The notes below the pieces were generated by a model that saw only the letters and a list, made by a program, of their open reading frames with translations, searched no databases and was not told the origin of the DNA. Source: Bacteroidota bacterium (lineage in GTDB: Bacteria > Bacteroidota > Bacteroidia > AKYH767-A > OLB10). Taken from it: a stretch of 64,000 nt of DNA. Where the stretch lies: NCBI GenBank assembly GCA_016713525.1, contig JADJOZ010000012.1:309947-373946 (forward strand). Direction: 5' to 3'. Both the position numbers and the translations under genes were made by a program. This document shows, piece after piece, positions 17,554-26,759 of this stretch (position 1 is its first letter; each line of letters begins with the position of its first letter).

Positions 17554-18357
17554 TTAAGAATGAATACTCATTTCTCTATAAATGATATATATTCCCATAA
17601 TCAAAACAAACCAACCGAATGCTTTTTTCAGTTGCTGATCATTGGTTTTGTGAGCCAATCTGTTTCCTAAAAATATGCCTCCAACTGCCAGAGTGGTGAA
17701 AATGCCAAGCAGAGCCCAATCAATTTTAAGATGAACAATATCACCGGTGAATCCTATCAACGATTTGGCTGCGATGATTAGCAGTGAAGTTCCTATGGCG
17801 GTCTTCATAGGTAATTTAGCCAGAAGAACAAGGGCAGGAATGATTAAGAAGCCACCTCCTGCTCCAACAAATCCGGTGAGCATTCCAACAAGTGCTCCTT
17901 CCAGAAATATAAGCGGCAAATTAAACTGGTGATTGACGTTAGCATCCACAGCTACACCATTTTTTGACCCTCTGATCATAGTAATTGAGGCAATTACCAT
18001 TAGGATAGCGAAGACCAACATAATAAACAGGTCTTTAGATACAATTACCCCGGCAAATGAACCTATTACGTTGGGAATAGCTGGCATTATGAATGCTCTG
18101 GTAAGAAACACAGCAACTATTGATGGTACTCCAAAGACCAGGGCGGCTTTCATATTTACCAAACCATCACGATACTTCTGCCAGGCACCGACCAAAGCTG
18201 TAGAGCCAACTATAAAAAGTGAGTAGGCAGTAGCATCAACCGGAGCTGTTCCCATCAGGTAAACCAAAGCAGGAACTGTTAGAATGGAACCACCGCCACC
18301 TATCATACCTAATGATATTCCAATCAGAACAGCTGCTAAATAACCAAGTATCTCCAT
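17554..18357 (-). CDS. TauE/SafE (TSUP) family sulfite/organosulfonate exporter
   Basis: About 267 residues from the ATG at 18357 (MEILGYLAAVLIG). The frame is open to 18405, but the extra 16 residues are hydrophilic and unlikely. Eight or so membrane helices in two halves, each with the family glycine motif: GMIGGGGSILTVPAL and GFVGAGGGFLIIPAL. TSUP proteins export sulfite or related anions. Being upstream of a CstB-like persulfide dioxygenase on the same strand, its job is probably to expel the sulfite or thiosulfate made. The 147-base gap to the CstB-like gene holds the inverted repeats at 17502. Confidence 0.9.
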   Translation of the reverse strand: MEILGYLAAVLIGISLGMIGGGGSILTVPALVYLMGTAPVDATAYSLFIVGSTALVGAWQKYRDGLVNMKAALVFGVPSIVAVFLTRAFIMPAIPNVIGSFAGVIVSKDLFIMLVFAILMVIASITMIRGSKNGVAVDANVNHQFNLPLIFLEGALVGMLTGFVGAGGGFLIIPALVLLAKLPMKTAIGTSLLIIAAKSLIGFTGDIVHLKIDWALLGIFTTLAVGGIFLGNRLAHKTNDQQLKKAFGWFVLIMGIYIIYREMSIHS

Positions 18358-18518
18358 TATAAAATTAATGCGGTGCAAAGATCGTATTTCATTTACACGA
18401 AACACAGTGACAGAAGTTACATAACATATTAATCACCAGAAAAATGGTGTTCAAACCCGCTGTTTGATGCCCAATTCATCAAAAATGCTTAAATTCACGG
18501 TTCAAAAAAATAAATTTT

Positions 18519-18908
18519 ATGATAAAACAACTTGTATCGGTTTTATTGATTTTACTTGCGATTCATTCCGTTTCGCTAAGCCAGACCTCTGCCCCTGTTG
18601 CAAAGAATGTGAATGCAGCTGAATTCGCGAAACTCATTGCATCCACAACGGGAATAATTCTGGATGTCCGCACTGCTGCGGAAGTTAAAAAAGGTGCTAT
18701 CAGCAATTCCGTTAATATTGATTTTTTTGCAGATGATTTTGCTGCGCAAATTTCAAAACTCGACAAGAACAAACCCGTTTATGTTTATTGTGCTTCCGGA
18801 GGTCGGAGTGGTGAAGCAATGGCGATGATGTCGAAAATTGGTTTTAAAACGATTTACAACCTTGAGGGAGGTTATTCGGCATGGACAAAAATGCATCCTG
18901 CTAAATGA
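18519..18908 (+). CDS. Exported single-domain rhodanese
   Basis: 129 residues with a signal peptide (residues 1-21, ending in LSQ) and one rhodanese domain (28-127). The active cysteine is in VYCASGGRSGEA and the domain ends in the usual LEGGYSAW. It moves sulfane sulfur to cyanide, thiols or proteins in the periplasm. Divergent from TauE/SafE, and its stop overlaps the ATG of the methyltransferase-like gene by four bases (ATGA). With the CstB-like protein inside the cell it forms a two-compartment sulfur relay (inference). Confidence 0.88.
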   Translation: MIKQLVSVLLILLAIHSVSLSQTSAPVAKNVNAAEFAKLIASTTGIILDVRTAAEVKKGAISNSVNIDFFADDFAAQISKLDKNKPVYVYCASGGRSGEAMAMMSKIGFKTIYNLEGGYSAWTKMHPAK

Positions 18909-19366
18909 GTCAAAAGGATCTGATTCTGGTAATCATACAAGTTGCCTTATTACTCCTATTCATCATTATACCGGCGGGTTATGCACCACCTATGATTCCG
19001 GCATTTCTCTGCTTTTTTATGACTACTGCCGGGATCCTGATAGCTTCTGCAGGGGTTTTAACGATAGGAAAAGGTTTCACTCCCTTCCCTACTCCGAAAG
19101 TCACAGGACAATTAAAACGAACCGGGATTTACAAGTACATCAGACATCCTATGTACAGTGGCATTATCATTGCAGGGTTAGGAATTGCATTTTACAATGC
19201 CAATATCCCCCGATTAATTGTTTGCATCATCCTGTATTTATTTTTTGAATATAAATCGCGTTATGAGGAAAAACTACTAGAGCAAAAATATCCGGAATAC
19301 AACCAATATAAAACTGTAACCGGTCGTTTTATGCCTTCAGTTAACATCTTTAAAAAAGTTAATTAA
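18905..19366 (+). CDS. Isoprenylcysteine carboxyl methyltransferase (ICMT)-like membrane protein
   Basis: 153 residues with four hydrophobic helices and the C-terminal SAM-binding signature of the ICMT/PEMT fold: YIRHPMYSG (about 80-88) and YEEKLLEQKYPEYNQY (about 120-135). Bacterial members methylate unidentified lipids or thiols. Translationally coupled to the secreted rhodanese (ATGA overlap), so it belongs to the sulfur block; a role in methylating a sulfur compound is a guess. Confidence 0.82.
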   Translation: MSQKDLILVIIQVALLLLFIIIPAGYAPPMIPAFLCFFMTTAGILIASAGVLTIGKGFTPFPTPKVTGQLKRTGIYKYIRHPMYSGIIIAGLGIAFYNANIPRLIVCIILYLFFEYKSRYEEKLLEQKYPEYNQYKTVTGRFMPSVNIFKKVN

Positions 19367-19382
19367 ATCTTTAACAATAACT

Positions 19383-19907
19383 ATGACCACACAGCAAGAA
19401 ATAGCCCGATTTGGTGTTGAAGTACCAGATTGGTACAAAGGATATGTAAAAGCATTGGGAAACCGTAATTTTCTGGATGTAATGAAACAATTACAGCAGG
19501 CAACCCCTTCATTTCTGGAGGAAATTCCTGAACAACGGTGGGATTTTTCATATGCCCCCGGCAAATGGACCATACGTGAACTTGTAATGCACATGATGGA
19601 TGCCGAACGCATTTTTGCCTATCGCACCTTACGATTTGCCAGAAACGATGCTACTGAACTGCCAGGTTTCGATGAAGATGCCTATATTCCATTTACTAAT
19701 GCGGCTGACCGTTCAGCCTCTTCACTGATAAGCGAATACAAGACTATTCGTGCTGCCACCATTTCACTTTTCGAATCGTTCGATGATGAAATGATGATGC
19801 GCATAGGAAAAGCAAACGGTAACAAATTCTCGGTTCTGCTTTCAGGAGTTATTATTGTCGGTCACGAAATGCACCATCTGAACATTATCAGAGAGCGTTA
19901 TTTGTAA
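19383..19907 (+). CDS. DinB-family protein
   Basis: 174 residues, four-helix DinB/YfiT fold. The metal-binding histidines are seen in ELVMHMMDAERIF and GHEMHHLNIIRERY (C-terminal), the usual third position. DinB-like proteins are thiol-dependent S-transferases or hydrolases of mostly unknown substrate. It follows the ICMT gene by 16 bases and may be co-transcribed; it converges on the M2 peptidase with 4 bases between. Confidence 0.85.
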   Translation: MTTQQEIARFGVEVPDWYKGYVKALGNRNFLDVMKQLQQATPSFLEEIPEQRWDFSYAPGKWTIRELVMHMMDAERIFAYRTLRFARNDATELPGFDEDAYIPFTNAADRSASSLISEYKTIRAATISLFESFDDEMMMRIGKANGNKFSVLLSGVIIVGHEMHHLNIIRERYL

Positions 19908-19911
19908 CTTA

Positions 19912-21738
19912 TTAACCCTTTGGAGCGGTTTCAGGCAAAGTATGTTTGCGACCTTTATTCACTGTTTTTAAGTGTGTCATTAAAGGCTTAAAATATTCCA
20001 GCATGGCTTGTGCCGACATTTCAGTGCCCAGGTGTTTCTTAAGATGAGTACGCCAGTCTTCAGTGGCACCAGATTGCATCAGTGACTTCAGGAAATCACC
20101 GGTTTCTTTGCTGCCCCAGTAATTGGTGGCATGAGGATCCTGTTTCAGAATTTTTGTGGCAATATGTTGATGAAACTGGAATAACAAAACATTGGAGATG
20201 GAGTAATCATAATACTGGGCAGGATCATTATTGATGTGCGTTTTCGTAGCGGCATCACAATATTCCTCTCCTCTGAGTGAAGGTGCTTCAATCCCCTGAT
20301 ATTTTTTCACCAGATTCCACCAGGTTGCATTAAAAGTATCTTCAGATATGTTTTTGGCATAAATTTCACTTTCAAAACGCGTCATCACACCTGCTCCCCA
20401 GGGAATATGTACTATAAAATCGAGTGCCTCCTTCATCAGTTGCTTTGTTTCATCCACCTGCAGTTTTGGATCTACCATTCCTTGTCCCTGTAAAAATGGC
20501 TTTTGCAATGCTGCCAGACCTATTAGACTTCCCATCGCTTCATGATATCCTCTGTTGGCGCCGTTTCTGAGAATCAGGGGCACTTCGGGGGTTGAGTAAC
20601 TCATGTAATAATAGATATGTCCCAGTTCATGCAAAACAGTTCCCCACCATTCTGTGTTTGGCTCAACACTCATTAGTGACCTCACATCTTTGTCGTTATC
20701 CATATGCCAGGCAGAAGCATGATTATTTTTCTTGTATGATGCAGTGGCCTGCAGTGGATATAAACTGGAGTTTTGGTAAAAAGATTTTGGAAGACCGGGA
20801 AAACCCAATGACTTGTAAAATTCTTCTCCCTTAGTAACAATAAACTCGGAGCCTTGTCTCTTTAAAAAATCATCAACATTCAATCCTTCTACTTCCACAA
20901 GGGCAGTCCAGTCTTGTCCCCACCGGTTTGGCAGCCAATGAGCAGGCAAATATTCCGGTACCGGTTGCTTGTATTTCTCAGCTAAAGTATAGCGAGCCCA
21001 GGTGTGAAGCTCTCTGTACAAAGGCCAGATGTCCTTTACCATCTGATCACAAAGAGTAAGCATTTCAGTGGTAGTCATGCCATAATCGGAAACCTGATAG
21101 GCAAAATAATCGGCATAGCCCAGTGGTTTAACAGATTCATTCCGGAGATTCCTGAGACCAACAAGTCCTTGTTTTAATTCTTTTCCAACCTCTTTGGAAG
21201 CTTCCCATACAGGTAATCTTTTTTCAGGATTATCTAAAGTACGCAGCATTTCATCCAGTTGATTGGTGGTAACCGGAGTACCTCCCAAATTGTATGCAAA
21301 ACCGAATAATTTTTCGGTCTGTTCAGTCTCCTGAATGATTTTCTTCTGAACAACAGACCCGGCAGCCTCCGGATTAGCACCTGCAGTATACAAAATGAAT
21401 TCAAGTTGCCTCACTTGAATTGGAGTTAGTTGCGATTTCTTTGCCAGAAATGCTTTTGCAGCATTAATGTTTTCATTACTTCCCGTAAAACTAGCGAAGG
21501 CAGCATTAGCTTTCTGCGCTTTTTCGGCGTTCGTAGCATCACCTTCAACAATATGGGTATTCAAATCCCATTCAGCCAGATTAGAGGCTATCAGCAACTC
21601 CTGATATTTTTTATTGTACATATCAAGATAAGCATTTACATCCGTGTATTCAGCCGGTGGTGTTTCCGGAGAGCGAAAGGTGAATGACAAGAAACCTACT
21701 GTACTTACTGCGATAAAAATCAGGATTAATTTTTTCAT
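19912..21738 (-). CDS. M2-family (ACE-like) zinc peptidyl-dipeptidase
   Basis: 608 residues with a signal peptide (1-22). The zinc site HELGH is at 370-374 and the third ligand Glu400 lies in RGYHEAMG, the 24-residue spacing of family M2. The conserved TEWWGTVLHELGH context and APSLRGEEYCDAATKTH toward the end support the assignment. A secreted or periplasmic enzyme that removes C-terminal dipeptides. Its start is 7 bases from the stop of the Rrf2 gene, so they form one unit. Confidence 0.92.
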   Translation of the reverse strand: MKKLILIFIAVSTVGFLSFTFRSPETPPAEYTDVNAYLDMYNKKYQELLIASNLAEWDLNTHIVEGDATNAEKAQKANAAFASFTGSNENINAAKAFLAKKSQLTPIQVRQLEFILYTAGANPEAAGSVVQKKIIQETEQTEKLFGFAYNLGGTPVTTNQLDEMLRTLDNPEKRLPVWEASKEVGKELKQGLVGLRNLRNESVKPLGYADYFAYQVSDYGMTTTEMLTLCDQMVKDIWPLYRELHTWARYTLAEKYKQPVPEYLPAHWLPNRWGQDWTALVEVEGLNVDDFLKRQGSEFIVTKGEEFYKSLGFPGLPKSFYQNSSLYPLQATASYKKNNHASAWHMDNDKDVRSLMSVEPNTEWWGTVLHELGHIYYYMSYSTPEVPLILRNGANRGYHEAMGSLIGLAALQKPFLQGQGMVDPKLQVDETKQLMKEALDFIVHIPWGAGVMTRFESEIYAKNISEDTFNATWWNLVKKYQGIEAPSLRGEEYCDAATKTHINNDPAQYYDYSISNVLLFQFHQHIATKILKQDPHATNYWGSKETGDFLKSLMQSGATEDWRTHLKKHLGTEMSAQAMLEYFKPLMTHLKTVNKGRKHTLPETAPKG

Positions 21739-21745
21739 GATCAGA

Positions 21746-22191
21746 TTAATTTTCTATTAAACTTTGAATTAACTTCTTTTCTCTCTTCAATATATTTGCA
21801 AGCGACGTTTTACTCAATATTTTGTTAGTGGCCTCCCGAAGTTCCTGCATGAGATTACGGATACCGCAAGTTGCTTCATCCACACACTCTTCACATCTTT
21901 GGTAATACTTATAACTCACACAGGGTGTCAATGCCAAAGGACCATCAAAGAGCCTGATGACAGATCCGATATAAATCTCTTCCGGTTTTTGAGGAGCAAA
22001 TAACCTCCTGCTTTTCCTTTTTTACTTTGAAGGATACCGGCTCTGTTAAGTTCCAGCAAAATAACCTCCAGAAATTTCCTTGGAATTTTCTGCTGAGTTG
22101 AAATTTCTGAAATATGAACGGGAATATCCTTTTCCTGTCGGGCCAGATATTCCAGTGCCTTAAGTGCGTATTTGGCCTTTTTCGAAAGCAT
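21746..22191 (-). CDS. Rrf2-family transcriptional regulator (frameshifted)
   Basis: About 148 residues once one base is added to the T5 run at 21986-21990, which joins GGYLLLKK to PEEIYIGSVIRLFDGPLALTP. The N-terminal part (MLSKKAKYALKALEYLA...) is the winged helix-turn-helix. The C-terminal part holds three cysteines (LTPC, QRCEEC and ATCGIR) in the spacing used by Fe-S-binding Rrf2 members such as IscR or NsrR. It likely senses Fe-S status, NO or sulfur. It is in one unit with the M2 peptidase downstream. As the sequence stands, the DNA-binding and cluster-binding parts are in separate frames. Confidence 0.85.
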
Positions 22192-22326
22192 AAAAAGCTG
22201 TGGTTTGAGGGTCTAAAGTTAATTCAAATTATGCTTCCAAGGTTCAAATTTGAGTCTCATCGCATTAATATGCCATAGAATCCACCAATGAAACGTCAGG
22301 GCTGTCGCGGACACCCTATTTTTAGC

Positions 22327-22334
22327 TACTTTTG
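22327..22334 (+). promoter_or_regulatory. -7 element TACTTTTG for the RF3 gene
   Basis: Exact TAnnTTTG match 34 bases before the ATG at 22369. It rules out the longer in-frame start at 22288, which lies upstream of the promoter. Confidence 0.5.
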
Positions 22335-22368
22335 CATCCCTGAAACAGAAACCAGTAACTTCATTACG

Positions 22369-23950
22369 ATGCCATTTGCCAAAGAAATAAAGAAACGCCG
22401 AACTTTTGCCATTATCAGTCACCCTGATGCCGGAAAAACCACTTTAACAGAGAAATTCCTGCTTTTTGGAGGTGCTATTCAAACCGCAGGGGCTGTTAAA
22501 TCGAATAAAATCAAGAAAACTGCGACTTCCGACTTTATGGAAATTGAAAAGCAAAGGGGAATTTCGGTGGCAACCTCAGTGATGAATTTTGAGTATAAAG
22601 ATTTGAATATCAATCTACTTGACACCCCGGTCACAAAGATTTTGCTGAAGATACCTACCGGACACTAACTGCAGTGGATTCGGTTATTCTGGTAGTTGAT
22701 TGTGTTAAAGGAGTTGAGGAACAAACTGAAAAGCTAATGGGCGTTTGCCGGATGAGAAATACACCGGTAATTATTTTTGTGAATAAGCTCGATCGCGAGG
22801 GTAAAAATCCCTTTGATTTGCTCGATGAACTGGAAGAAAAACTAAATATAAAAGTAAGGCCTTTAAGCTGGCCCATTTCAATGGGATCAACATTTAAGGG
22901 TGTTTATAATTTGTACAATAAAAGTCTCCACCTTTTTTCACCGAATAAGAAGGCTTCAGATGAGGATGCATTGCCTATAAATGGTACCGACGATCCAATG
23001 CTGGATGAGAAAGTTGGGAAATATGCTTTGCAATTGCGCGAAGATGTGCATCTGATTGATGGTGTATATGATGCATTCGACAGGGATCAATACCTGGCAG
23101 GAAATGTGGCGCCGGTATTTTTGGAAGTGCCATCAATAATTTTGGTGTGCGTGAATTGCTCGATACCTTCACGGAAATTGCACCTCCTCCCGGTGATCGA
23201 CCTGCAACAACCAGAATTGTTCATCCATCCGAGAAAAATTTCACCGGCTTTGTATTTAAAATTCATGCCAATCTCGATCCCAAACACCGCGACAGAATTG
23301 CATTCCTTCGTATATGTTCCGGCAAGTTTGAACGAGGGAAATTCTTTCATCATGTGAGACTCGATAAAGACGTAAGATTTAATAGTCCTGCACAATTCAT
23401 GGCTCAATCAAAGAGTATCATTGATGAAGCCTATCCGGGTGATGTAATTGGATTGTATGATACCGGAAACTTCAAGATCGGTGATACACTTACAGAAGGA
23501 GAAGACCGGGCATTTAAAGGTATTCCGCGCTTTTCTCCCGAGATTTTCAAGGAGTTGGTTAACACCGATCCTATGAAGACCAAACAACTCGACAAGGGAA
23601 TTATGCAGCTTACTGATGAGGGTGTGGCTCAATTGTTTTTACAAAATGGCGGCAACCGGAAAATCATTGGCACTGTTGGTGAACTTCAGTTTGAAGTAAT
23701 TCAATATCGCTTATTACATGAATATAGTGCTTCTTGTAAGTTTGTACCTCTGAATGTTTACAAGGCTTGCTGGTTGACTTGCAAGGATCAGGAAAAACTG
23801 AATGACTTCATGAGGTTTAAATCGTCGCAGATTGCAACCGATAAAGATGATAATGTTGTTTATTTCGCTGACTCCCAATGGATGCTTGATCAGATGATAA
23901 AGAACAATCCGGAGATTGAATTTCATTTTTTATCGGATACAGTGATATAG
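22369..23950 (+). CDS. prfC: Peptide chain release factor 3 (two frameshifts)
   Basis: About 525 residues when reconstructed. A GTPase of the EF-G superfamily that removes RF1/RF2 from the ribosome. G1 is HPDAGKTT (18-25), G4 is NKLD, and the C-terminal part (IPRFSPEIFKELVN, VGELQFEVIQYRL, LADS-like FADSQWML) is RF3-specific. Two single-base losses break it. A missing G at 22629-22630 splits motif G3 (DTPGH). A missing T in the run 23118-23122 splits VFFGSAINNFGVRELL. Adding one base at each place restores an uninterrupted family sequence, so sequencing error is the likeliest explanation. RF3 is dispensable in many bacteria, so true inactivation is possible. Confidence 0.9.
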
Positions 23951-24114
23951 TATCTACAAAGAATGGAATTTCGTTTTTATGATAGATGAAAGATGAAAGA
24001 TGGGGTAGCTGTGCAGAAAAGAATTTTTGCATTTTGTCCTGAATAAGTTCTTCAATTACGCTCAGGCTTTTCATTACATTAAATTTCTCATACGCCATCA
24101 CATTTCAACTGCCT

Positions 24115-24255
24115 TGAGGCTTTGTTACTTTTTGCTTGACCACCCTTGGGGGGTGCCCCGGGGTTCCCCCGCCCAAATTTTCCCTCCCCCCCCCCCCCCC
24201 CCCCCCCCCACGGCAAGGTACTTTTGGCTTGCAAAAGTAACCAAAAAGTCAAGAA
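24115..24255. repeat. Palindromic element with a 24-base poly-C tract
   Basis: Arms TTTGTTACTTTTTGCTTG (24122-24139) and, inverted, CTTGCAAAAGTAACCAAA (24228-24245) flank a GC-rich core with GGGGGG, CCCC and GGGG runs and an uninterrupted run of 24 C (24186-24209). Looks like a REP-type mobile palindrome. The homopolymer may be a slippage hotspot or of uncertain length. The gap 23951-24582 otherwise holds only this and the next element. Confidence 0.6.
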
Positions 24256-24325
24256 CAGCATCAGGCACCTTCCATCTTTACCATGGTGATTTTGGAGAAT
24301 CATGTTTCCCTTATTAATTCTAAAC

Positions 24326-24435
24326 TGTTGGCCTTTTGCCGTGCGCTGCTTTTTACTAAGACAGTTTTTTTCTAAGAAAAAACTGTCTTGTAAAAAAAGG
24401 CGCGTGTCGCGGAGCCAGACGGCAAACTGCCAACA
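24326..24435. repeat. Large nested inverted repeat
   Basis: Three concentric pairs: TGTTGGC (24326-24332) with GCCAACA (24429-24435); TTTGCCGT (24335-24342) with ACGGCAAA (24419-24426); and a perfect 13-bp pair 24358-24370 / 24377-24389 around a 6-base loop. Could extrude as a cruciform or form an RNA hairpin. Confidence 0.6.
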
Positions 24436-24582
24436 AGTGCTGGATGCTGTTCGGTCCTTTTTAATACTGCTCGGAAAATATGCAAAGGACGAAATGATTA
24501 AGAATTAAGGATTTAAGAGGTTGAATTAATTGTACGCTTTTTAGAATTTTTGCTTTGGAAAAAAGTTACATGAAATTAATCA

Positions 24583-26286
24583 TTATTGCCGTATAATTTT
24601 TCTGGTAATTTTTTGACCCGTGAGATCGGTAACTTTAACAAAGTAAATTCCACTTTCGAAAGATGTTAGATCAAGGGTTGCACTGAACTGATTTGGATGT
24701 GTGGAGATTTTCAGCGACCCTAATACATCATACACATCCAATTGTTTGATTACTCCGGCAAAATCAACAATCACATTCCCATCAGATGGAACGGGGTAAA
24801 TTCTTAATTTTTGATCCACTTCAATTTGTTCAATACCTGTAGCAACCGGCGGAACAATAAAACTATAATAAACATCCTGTTCTCCATTCAATGTATTAGC
24901 CCATGCAAGATGAACTCCTGAATTTGTAGATTCCATGTCGAAGTAATCGCCCATTTTTTGTTGATTAGGGTATCCGATATGAGGATCAAACATTGGAGAA
25001 AGTTGTTCATTTGGAGACCAACTGATACCTGCATTTGTGGAATAAGAGTAAAATAGAGCGGAATAATCAAGTCCGCTCAAATCCAATCTTGTGTCGAGCC
25101 AAATTGCATCAATTCTTCCATTCGGAGCCACACCCATTGTTGCGAACCATTGGGTGTTAGAAGTGGATATATCATCATTCACAACAACTGGCGAGGACCA
25201 TGTGAGACCGCCATCACTGCTTCTGACAAAAATTACATCGGCCGGATCAAAATTTGAAAATCTGCTGATAGATGCCATAATGTAAACATTATTAGCATTT
25301 GGGCCATTAGACCGATCCACATCTACATTAACCTGTCCATATAACCCCGCAGGATTTACACCAAAGAAACCATTAAGATATCCATCAACAAAAACATTTA
25401 CTGACTGATTCCAGATAACAGAAGAGCCCGGAGTTTGTGAATTGACAGATTTTACAATCGATAAGCTGTCGTTTGAATTTCCTACACCAGCTATATACAA
25501 TTCGCCATTTTTTCCAACTGCCATTGTGCCTAATGCAGGTTCACCTGTAATTGGGAGACATGGCTCATAACTATTACCACCTGTAGCAGAACGTACAAAA
25601 TGTCCTGGCGAACAAGAGCTAAATCCTAAAGTCCAGAATGAATAAATATTTCCATTCCCAACACCTCCTGAACGGTCAATAGCCATCCATTGTTTATCAC
25701 CACCAGCTGCATCAACACCGGAATCCCAGGTTACACCAGAATTATTGCTTCTAAAAACCTTACATAAATATGTTGGGGAATTTGTAAGACTGTTATAATA
25801 GAAATTCCCATTGATATCATAATCCAGAACCGGGTCAGACCGGAATATTCCGGGTTCAAGTATACTATAAGTCCATGTTTGACCACCATTTGAAGTATAT
25901 GCCCAACCACCTTGACGAAAATTACTACTTACATTATCAAATTGTCGCCACCCAATTGCAACCTGATTATGGTTTAAAGGGTTAACTGCCAGACTAGGTT
26001 CATTAGCAGCATCACCAAATATGTTCAATCCGGCCGGATTAACATTTACCTGATTGGTAAAAATAGTACTGGCGGTTAGCAATCTGAGTACAGGTGTCTT
26101 AAAACGGTATCCGGGAGCAGTTTTTCTGTTTCCAAAAGCATTAGGTAAATATGCATCTCCCGGTAATTCACGATAGAGTTGTTTCAAATCTTTAATTGCA
26201 ATTTTATTTTTTTGAGCACTTACCGGCAAATCTGTAAATGACAAAAAGCACAACCAAAATAGTATAAGGGTAAGTTTGTTTTTCAT
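24583..26286 (-). CDS. Secreted BNR/sialidase-like propeller protein with T9SS sorting domain
   Basis: About 567 residues from ATG 26286 (MKNKLTLILFWLCF); the open frame extends to 26361 but the signal peptide begins here and ends at SAQ. The body has Asp-box/BNR repeats (SNGGQTWTYS, SNNSGVTWDS, SSDGGLTWSS), the blades of a sialidase-type six-bladed propeller. The final ~80 residues are a T9SS type A sorting domain (IYPVPSDGNVIVDF to GIYFVKVTDLTGQKITRKII). Exported and probably anchored on the surface. No catalytic sialidase residues could be confirmed, so a glycan-binding role is as likely as hydrolysis. Confidence 0.88.
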   Translation of the reverse strand: MKNKLTLILFWLCFLSFTDLPVSAQKNKIAIKDLKQLYRELPGDAYLPNAFGNRKTAPGYRFKTPVLRLLTASTIFTNQVNVNPAGLNIFGDAANEPSLAVNPLNHNQVAIGWRQFDNVSSNFRQGGWAYTSNGGQTWTYSILEPGIFRSDPVLDYDINGNFYYNSLTNSPTYLCKVFRSNNSGVTWDSGVDAAGGDKQWMAIDRSGGVGNGNIYSFWTLGFSSCSPGHFVRSATGGNSYEPCLPITGEPALGTMAVGKNGELYIAGVGNSNDSLSIVKSVNSQTPGSSVIWNQSVNVFVDGYLNGFFGVNPAGLYGQVNVDVDRSNGPNANNVYIMASISRFSNFDPADVIFVRSSDGGLTWSSPVVVNDDISTSNTQWFATMGVAPNGRIDAIWLDTRLDLSGLDYSALFYSYSTNAGISWSPNEQLSPMFDPHIGYPNQQKMGDYFDMESTNSGVHLAWANTLNGEQDVYYSFIVPPVATGIEQIEVDQKLRIYPVPSDGNVIVDFAGVIKQLDVYDVLGSLKISTHPNQFSATLDLTSFESGIYFVKVTDLTGQKITRKIIRQ

Positions 26287-26529
26287 AGCATCTCTTTTTA
26301 GCGCTTCGGAATTCGAAGATAAGCAAAATATAGTTGACAAACAAATAAGATTGACAAACATTACTCTCCAACTTCTAAAAATGTCAATATTCGTTATTCA
26401 AATGTTATTATCTGAAATTCAATAATAATACCTGGCGCAGCATACTAAATAGCTTTATGACGATGAATTTCCAAATGGTTTATGACTATTTTTTAATGAA
26501 ACAACTTTGTAGCAAATCACCCACTCAAA

Positions 26530-26720
26530 GCAGCGTCAGCTGCCAATAATAAGACTTTGTTACAAAACACTAATCGAAAGCAGCGTTAGCTGCCACAGAC
26601 TTTTCTATTAGTGGAATGCTTAAATATCAAAATATCCTTATCACTCATGACCTATCAATGATTCCCGCGGCTATGCCGCTAAATACAGCAGCGTAAGCTG
26701 CCTAAAACGCGGCATGGCCG
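26530..26720. repeat. Cluster of micro-hairpins (GCAGC/GCGGC stems)
   Basis: Five 5-bp-stem hairpins with variable 3-4 base loops: GCAGCGTCAGCTGC, GCAGCGTTAGCTGC, GCGGCTATGCCGC, GCAGCGTAAGCTGC and GCGGCATGGCCGC. Matching hairpins occur at 944-1032 and a degenerate one near 31576. Nothing else is visible in 26287-26729. Confidence 0.6.
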
Positions 26721-26729
26721 CAAGTCAAC

Positions 26730-26759
26730 GGTAAAAAACAGCTCTGGCTGTTTTTTACC
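26730..26759 (-). terminator. Terminator hairpin overlapping the M13 peptidase stop
   Basis: Perfect 13-bp stem GGTAAAAAACAGC (26730-26742) / GCTGTTTTTTACC (26747-26759) with a 4-base loop. The stop codon TAA (26755-26757) of the M13 gene is part of the stem. Confidence 0.75.

Noticed and set aside
24088..24303. 71-codon minus-strand ORF with a poly-Gly stretch
   Set aside because: The glycine run is only the translation of the poly-C tract.
26530..26720. Tandem terminators
   Set aside because: The hairpins lack U-tracts and lie away from stop codons, unlike the real one at 26730.
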